A DNA stretch of 64,000 nt from Ectobacillus antri. GTDB lineage: Bacteria > Bacillota > Bacilli > Bacillales > Bacillaceae_G. Numbering within the stretch: the first letter of the stretch is position 1; the number at the start of each line of letters is the position of its first letter. The translations under genes were made by a program, and so were the position numbers. Location: positions 62,001 to 126,000 of the forward strand of contig NZ_RIAV01000003.1 in assembly GCF_003852715.1 (NCBI RefSeq), written 5' to 3'. Under the pieces are notes generated by a model. That model was given only the letters and a program-made list of their open reading frames with translations. It did not search any database and had not been told where the DNA came from. This document shows, piece by piece, positions 60,771 through 64,000 of this stretch.

Positions 60771-60794
60771 ATAAGTGTTACTGATTTTGGTAAT
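60771..60794 (+). other. Foldback in the rimP leader before the attenuator
   Basis: AGTGTTAC (about 60774) can pair with GTAATACT (about 60790) around an 8-base loop with one wobble. It may alternate with or precede the downstream terminator. Confidence 0.4.
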
Positions 60795-60806
60795 ACTAAG
60801 GCAAAT

Positions 60807-60835
60807 CACCCTGCTTTCATGCAGGGGCTTTTGTT
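60807..60835 (+). terminator. Intrinsic terminator inside the rimP leader (attenuator)
   Basis: CCCTGC (60809-60814) pairs with GCAGGG (60821-60826), followed by GCTTTTGTT. It is 28 bases before rimP and downstream of the strong promoter, so transcripts must pass it to reach nusA and infB. The imperfect U tract suggests a regulated, partial terminator. Confidence 0.7.
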
Positions 60836-60862
60836 ATCGTACAGTTAGGAAGGAGGCAGCTC

Positions 60863-61330
60863 ATGAGCAAAGTTACAGAAATCGTGGAAGAGCTGGCAAA
60901 ACCGATTATTGCGGAATTAAACTTAGAGCTTGTGGATGTAGAATACGTCAAAGAAGGAAAAGACTGGTTTTTACGCGTGTTCATTGACTCAGAAGCGGGT
61001 GTGGACATTGAGGAATGCGCAACTGTCAGCGAACGTTTAAGCGAGGCGCTCGATGCCGCAGATCCGATTCCGGATTTATATTTCCTTGATGTTTCTTCAC
61101 CAGGAGCGGAACGCCCGCTGAAAAAAGAGCAGGATTTTCAAAAGGCGATAGGGAAACAAATAGCTATTAAGACATATGCGCCAATTGACGGAGAAAAGCA
61201 GTTTGAAGGAAAGCTACTTTCTTATGACGGTACAACCGTTACATTAGCCATGATTATAAAAACAAGAAAAAAAGAAATTCAAATTCCAATGGAAAAGGTT
61301 GCAAGCGCCAGACTTGCAGTTACGTTTTAA
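60863..61330 (+). CDS. rimP: Ribosome maturation factor RimP
   Basis: RimP (YlxS) assists 30S maturation. The 155-aa product has an N-terminal alpha/beta domain with [20 protein letters not shown] and [17 protein letters not shown], and a C-terminal SH3-like domain ending ARLAVTF. GGAAGGAGGCAGCTC is an ideal ribosome binding site. It opens the nusA operon as in other bacteria. Confidence 0.96.
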   Translation: MSKVTEIVEELAKPIIAELNLELVDVEYVKEGKDWFLRVFIDSEAGVDIEECATVSERLSEALDAADPIPDLYFLDVSSPGAERPLKKEQDFQKAIGKQIAIKTYAPIDGEKQFEGKLLSYDGTTVTLAMIIKTRKKEIQIPMEKVASARLAVTF

Positions 61331-61345
61331 AAGAGGGGGATCTTA

Positions 61346-62434
61346 ATGAGCACTGAACTGTTGGATGCTTTGCTCGTATTAGAAAAAGAAAAGGGCATCA
61401 GCAAAGATATTATTATTGAAGCAATTGAGGCAGCATTAATTTCTGCATATAAACGCAACTTCAACCAAGCACAAAATGTGCGTGTAAGTTTCAATCCGGA
61501 AGTAGGATCTATTAAAGTTTTTGCAAGAAAAGATGTAGTTGAGAGTGTATTTGATCCGCGCCTTGAAATTTCAGAAGAAGAAGCACGTTTAATTCATCCA
61601 AATTATCAAGAGGGCGATGTTGTTGAGCTTGAAGTAACACCAAAGGACTTTGGACGTATCGCTGCACAAACAGCTAAACAAGTTGTAACGCAACGTGTGC
61701 GCGAAGCTGAGCGCGGTGTTATTTATTCCGAATTTATTGACCGCGAAGAAGACATTATGGTCGGTATTGTACAGCGTCAAGATGCGCGCTTTATTTATGT
61801 CAGCCTGGGAAAAGTGGAAGCATTGTTGCCAATTGGTGAGCAGATGCCAAACGAACAGTATAAACCGCATGATCGCATCCGTGTATTTTTGACAAAAGTA
61901 GAAAAAACAACAAAAGGTCCACAAATTTTCGTGTCTCGCACGCATCCTGGCTTATTAAAGCGCTTGTTCGAGCTAGAGGTTCCTGAAATTTATGACGGAA
62001 CAGTAGAAATTCGCTCTGTAGCACGTGAAGCTGGAGACCGCTCCAAAATTTCCGTATACTCAGAGAATCCGGATGTAGATCCAGTTGGCTCCTGTGTTGG
62101 ACCAAAAGGACAGCGTGTTCAAAGCATCGTCAACGAACTAAAAGGTGAAAAAATTGATATTGTTCGTTGGTCTAACGACCCTGTAGAATACGTAGCAAAC
62201 GCACTTAGTCCTTCACAAGTGATAAAGGTATTAGTAAATGAAGATGATAAAGCTACAACAGTTATTGTGCCGGATCATCAACTGTCTTTGGCGATTGGAA
62301 AAAGAGGACAAAATGCGCGTTTGGCAGCTAAGCTGACAGGTTGGAAAATTGACATTAAAAGCGAGTCTGACGCAAAAAAGGCTGGCATCTTAGAAGAATC
62401 ATACCAATTTGAAGCAGATGCGTTTGAGGAGTGA
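61346..62434 (+). CDS. nusA: Transcription elongation/termination factor NusA
   Basis: NusA slows RNA polymerase at pauses and stimulates intrinsic termination in Bacilli. The 362-aa protein has the N-terminal polymerase-binding domain, an S1 domain (about 130-200; [20 protein letters not shown]) and two KH domains ([16 protein letters not shown] and [19 protein letters not shown]). It lacks the extra C-terminal acidic repeats of E. coli NusA. AAAGAGGGGGATC precedes the ATG. If the rimP leader terminator responds to NusA, it would give feedback control. Confidence 0.97.
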   Translation: MSTELLDALLVLEKEKGISKDIIIEAIEAALISAYKRNFNQAQNVRVSFNPEVGSIKVFARKDVVESVFDPRLEISEEEARLIHPNYQEGDVVELEVTPKDFGRIAAQTAKQVVTQRVREAERGVIYSEFIDREEDIMVGIVQRQDARFIYVSLGKVEALLPIGEQMPNEQYKPHDRIRVFLTKVEKTTKGPQIFVSRTHPGLLKRLFELEVPEIYDGTVEIRSVAREAGDRSKISVYSENPDVDPVGSCVGPKGQRVQSIVNELKGEKIDIVRWSNDPVEYVANALSPSQVIKVLVNEDDKATTVIVPDHQLSLAIGKRGQNARLAAKLTGWKIDIKSESDAKKAGILEESYQFEADAFEE

Positions 62435-62440
62435 TACGAA

Positions 62441-62707
62441 GTGAACAATCGTAAAGTTCCCTTAAGAAAATGTGTAGCTACACAAGAAATGAAGCCAAAA
62501 CGTGAGCTAGTGCGCATTGTTCGTTCCAAAGAGGGCGAAGTATCTATAGATTTAACGGGGAAAAAATCCGGAAGAGGTGCTTATTTATCTCGTAATAAAG
62601 AAGCAATTTTACTGGCGCAGAAAAAAAACATCTTAGAGCATCAGTTAAAAACAAAAATTGATAGTTCTGTGTATGAGGAATTGCTTGCGCTTGTGGAGCA
62701 GCCATGA
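62441..62707 (+). CDS. rnpM: RNase P modulator RnpM (YlxR)
   Basis: YlxR is a small basic RNA-binding protein. Recent work on Bacillus names it RnpM because it binds the RNase P RNA and lowers its activity. The 88-aa product starts with GTG and reads [20 protein letters not shown], followed by LVRIV and [12 protein letters not shown], the conserved core. A six-base gap follows nusA and its stop overlaps rplGA as ATGA. Confidence 0.93.
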   Translation: MNNRKVPLRKCVATQEMKPKRELVRIVRSKEGEVSIDLTGKKSGRGAYLSRNKEAILLAQKKNILEHQLKTKIDSSVYEELLALVEQP

Positions 62708-63015
62708 GCAACTGGAGTACGTTTTTGGGATTGGCAAATCGCGCGCGAAAGATTATATCGGGCGAAGAGCTTGTATTAAAAGAGATTAGAGGCGGCAGAG
62801 CAAAGCTGGTTTTGCTGGCTGAAGATGCATCAAACAATACGGCAAAACGCATCAAGGATAAAGCGAACTACTATAAAATCCCGCTCAGAACAGTCGAAAC
62901 CCGACAACAATTAGGGCATGCAATCGGGAGAGATGAACGGGTGGTTGTAGCTGTACTAGATGAAGGCTTTGCAAAGAAGCTGCAAAGCATGCTCGATACA
63001 ACTTATCGGGGGTGA
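62704..63015 (+). CDS. rplGA: L7Ae-family ribosomal protein YlxQ (RplGA)
   Basis: The 103-aa protein belongs to the L7Ae/L30e/Gadd45 family that binds kink-turn RNA. It reads [20 protein letters not shown], with [17 protein letters not shown] and [20 protein letters not shown], the family pattern. In B. subtilis it is called ribosomal protein L7Ae-like or YlxQ; its exact target is not settled. The start overlaps the rnpM stop and infB follows after four bases, so translation is coupled. Confidence 0.93.
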   Translation: MSNWSTFLGLANRARKIISGEELVLKEIRGGRAKLVLLAEDASNNTAKRIKDKANYYKIPLRTVETRQQLGHAIGRDERVVVAVLDEGFAKKLQSMLDTTYRG

Positions 63016-63019
63016 AGGT

Positions 63020-64000
63020 ATGAGTAAAATTCGAGTACACGAATATGCAAAACAACATAACATATCTAGCAAGGATGTTATTACAAAACTAAAAGAAATG
63101 AACATAGAGGTTTCCAATCATATGACAATGTTAGATGACGAAGTAGTTGAAAAATTAAATAACGATTATAATGCAGGCACAGCTAAGCGTTCTATCGTAG
63201 AAGAATTTGATGAAGAAGCAAACAAGGAAAATGTTGTGCGCAACAGCAAAAAGAACAGTAATAAGAAAAAGAAAAAAGACCAAGGCAAAAAGACGGATAC
63301 GCGTCAGGATCGTTTTGCTGCTGCGAAAAAGAGTGCACGTCCTGCAACTGAAACAACTGATAAGGTTGTCTTTTCAGGCTCTCTTACAGTAAGTGAATTA
63401 GCAAAGCAACTTGGCAAAGAGCCTTCTGAAATTATTAAAAAATTGTTCTTACTTGGTATTATGGCTACGATTAACCAAAGCCTGGATAAAGACACAATTG
63501 AACTCATTGCCGCGGAGTATGGCATAGAGGTTGAAGAAGAAGTTGTTATGGACGAAACGGATTTTGAAACGTTTATTGATGAAAGTGATGAAGAAGAGCA
63601 TTTGACTGAACGTCCTCCTGTTGTAACGATTATGGGGCACGTTGACCATGGTAAAACAACACTTTTGGATTCCATTCGAAATTCTAAGGTAACTGCAGGA
63701 GAAGCAGGTGGTATTACACAACATATTGGTGCGTACCAAGTCGAAGTAAACGATAAGAAAATTACGTTCCTTGATACACCAGGTCACGCTGCGTTTACAA
63801 CAATGCGCGCTCGCGGTGCACAGGTTACAGATATTACAATTCTTGTTGTTGCGGCGGATGATGGTGTAATGCCGCAGACAGTAGAAGCAATTAACCACGC
63901 CAAAGCGGCAGAAGTTCCAATCATCGTAGCGGTAAACAAAATGGATAAGCCGACAGCAAATCCTGACCGTGTGATGCAGGAATTGACTGAATATGGATTG
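63020..64000 (+). CDS. infB: Translation initiation factor IF-2, N-terminal part (truncated by window end)
   Basis: IF-2 brings formyl-Met-tRNA to the 30S subunit and promotes subunit joining. The first 327 codons are present. The N-terminal IF2_N domain starts [21 protein letters not shown] short lysine-rich linker (residues ~78-95) replaces the long E. coli linker, and a second IF2_N-type segment, [20 protein letters not shown], follows. The GTPase domain has [12 protein letters not shown] from residue 206, DTPGHAAF and NKMDKP. GGGGGTGAAGGT precedes the ATG. The stop lies beyond the window. Confidence 0.95.
   Translation, partial: MSKIRVHEYAKQHNISSKDVITKLKEMNIEVSNHMTMLDDEVVEKLNNDYNAGTAKRSIVEEFDEEANKENVVRNSKKNSNKKKKKDQGKKTDTRQDRFAAAKKSARPATETTDKVVFSGSLTVSELAKQLGKEPSEIIKKLFLLGIMATINQSLDKDTIELIAAEYGIEVEEEVVMDETDFETFIDESDEEEHLTERPPVVTIMGHVDHGKTTLLDSIRNSKVTAGEAGGITQHIGAYQVEVNDKKITFLDTPGHAAFTTMRARGAQVTDITILVVAADDGVMPQTVEAINHAKAAEVPIIVAVNKMDKPTANPDRVMQELTEYGL

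Overview
The window is a stretch of low-GC Firmicute housekeeping chromosome. It runs from the last 54 codons of rpoZ to the first 327 codons of infB, and almost every gene is on the + strand. The sporulation gene spoVM, the codY regulator and the gene order point to Bacillus in the broad sense. Two features match the Bacillus cereus-type arrangement rather than B. subtilis: codY is followed directly by rpsB with no flagella/chemotaxis operon between them, and a signal peptidase gene lies between rplS and rbgA. By eye the proteins resemble B. cereus group orthologues without looking identical, so a B. cereus group member or a near relative is likely. This placement is an inference from gene order and remembered sequences, not from a search.

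Layout: (1) 431-12848 is a tightly packed run coaBC-priA-def-fmt-rsmB-rlmN-prpC-prkC-rsgA-rpe-thiN covering CoA synthesis, replication restart, formyl-Met handling, rRNA methylation, the Hanks-type kinase/phosphatase pair and 30S assembly. (2) 12903-13309 holds spoVM and, on the - strand, rpmB. (3) 13310-14029 is a 720-base gap with a MerR-type promoter architecture and a probable decayed IS200/IS605 (TnpB) right end. (4) 14030-19949 holds the asp23-family gene, fakA, both L-serine dehydratase subunits behind a cre-like site, and recG. (5) 19970-24466 is the lipid regulon fapR-plsX-fabD-fabG-acpP followed by rnc. (6) 24520-31496 holds smc, ftsY, ylxM, ffh, rpsP and khpA. (7) 31643-35770 holds rimM, trmD, rplS, lepB, rbgA and rnhB. 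(8) 35771-36482 is a gene-free gap with pseudogene debris. (9) 36483-47158 holds sucCD, dprA, topA, trmFO, xerC, hslVU and codY. (10) 47425-60608 holds rpsB, tsf, pyrH, frr, uppS, cdsA, dxr, rseP, proS and polC. (11) 60620 to the end is the rimP-nusA-rnpM-rplGA-infB operon with a long leader.

The genes form functional groups that share transcripts. These are phospholipid and fatty-acid synthesis under FapR, the two SRP GTPases with ylxM, isoprenoid carrier synthesis (uppS, cdsA, dxr) next to the site-2 protease, and the translation/transcription module from rimP to infB. Reliable intrinsic terminators and several good sigma-A promoters divide the region into transcription units.

I see no CRISPR array, prophage, intact insertion sequence, tRNA or rRNA, and no convincing new multi-gene system. 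The most interesting signals are in the non-coding gaps. One is a decayed acyl-CoA dehydrogenase plus SDR fragment behind an orphan TetR-like palindrome. Another is a TTGACA-N20-TATAAT promoter with a perfectly centred inverted repeat. The others are the probable TnpB/omega-RNA relic, the structured leaders of sdaAB and rimP, and an HslV whose N-terminus lacks the serine known from B. subtilis.
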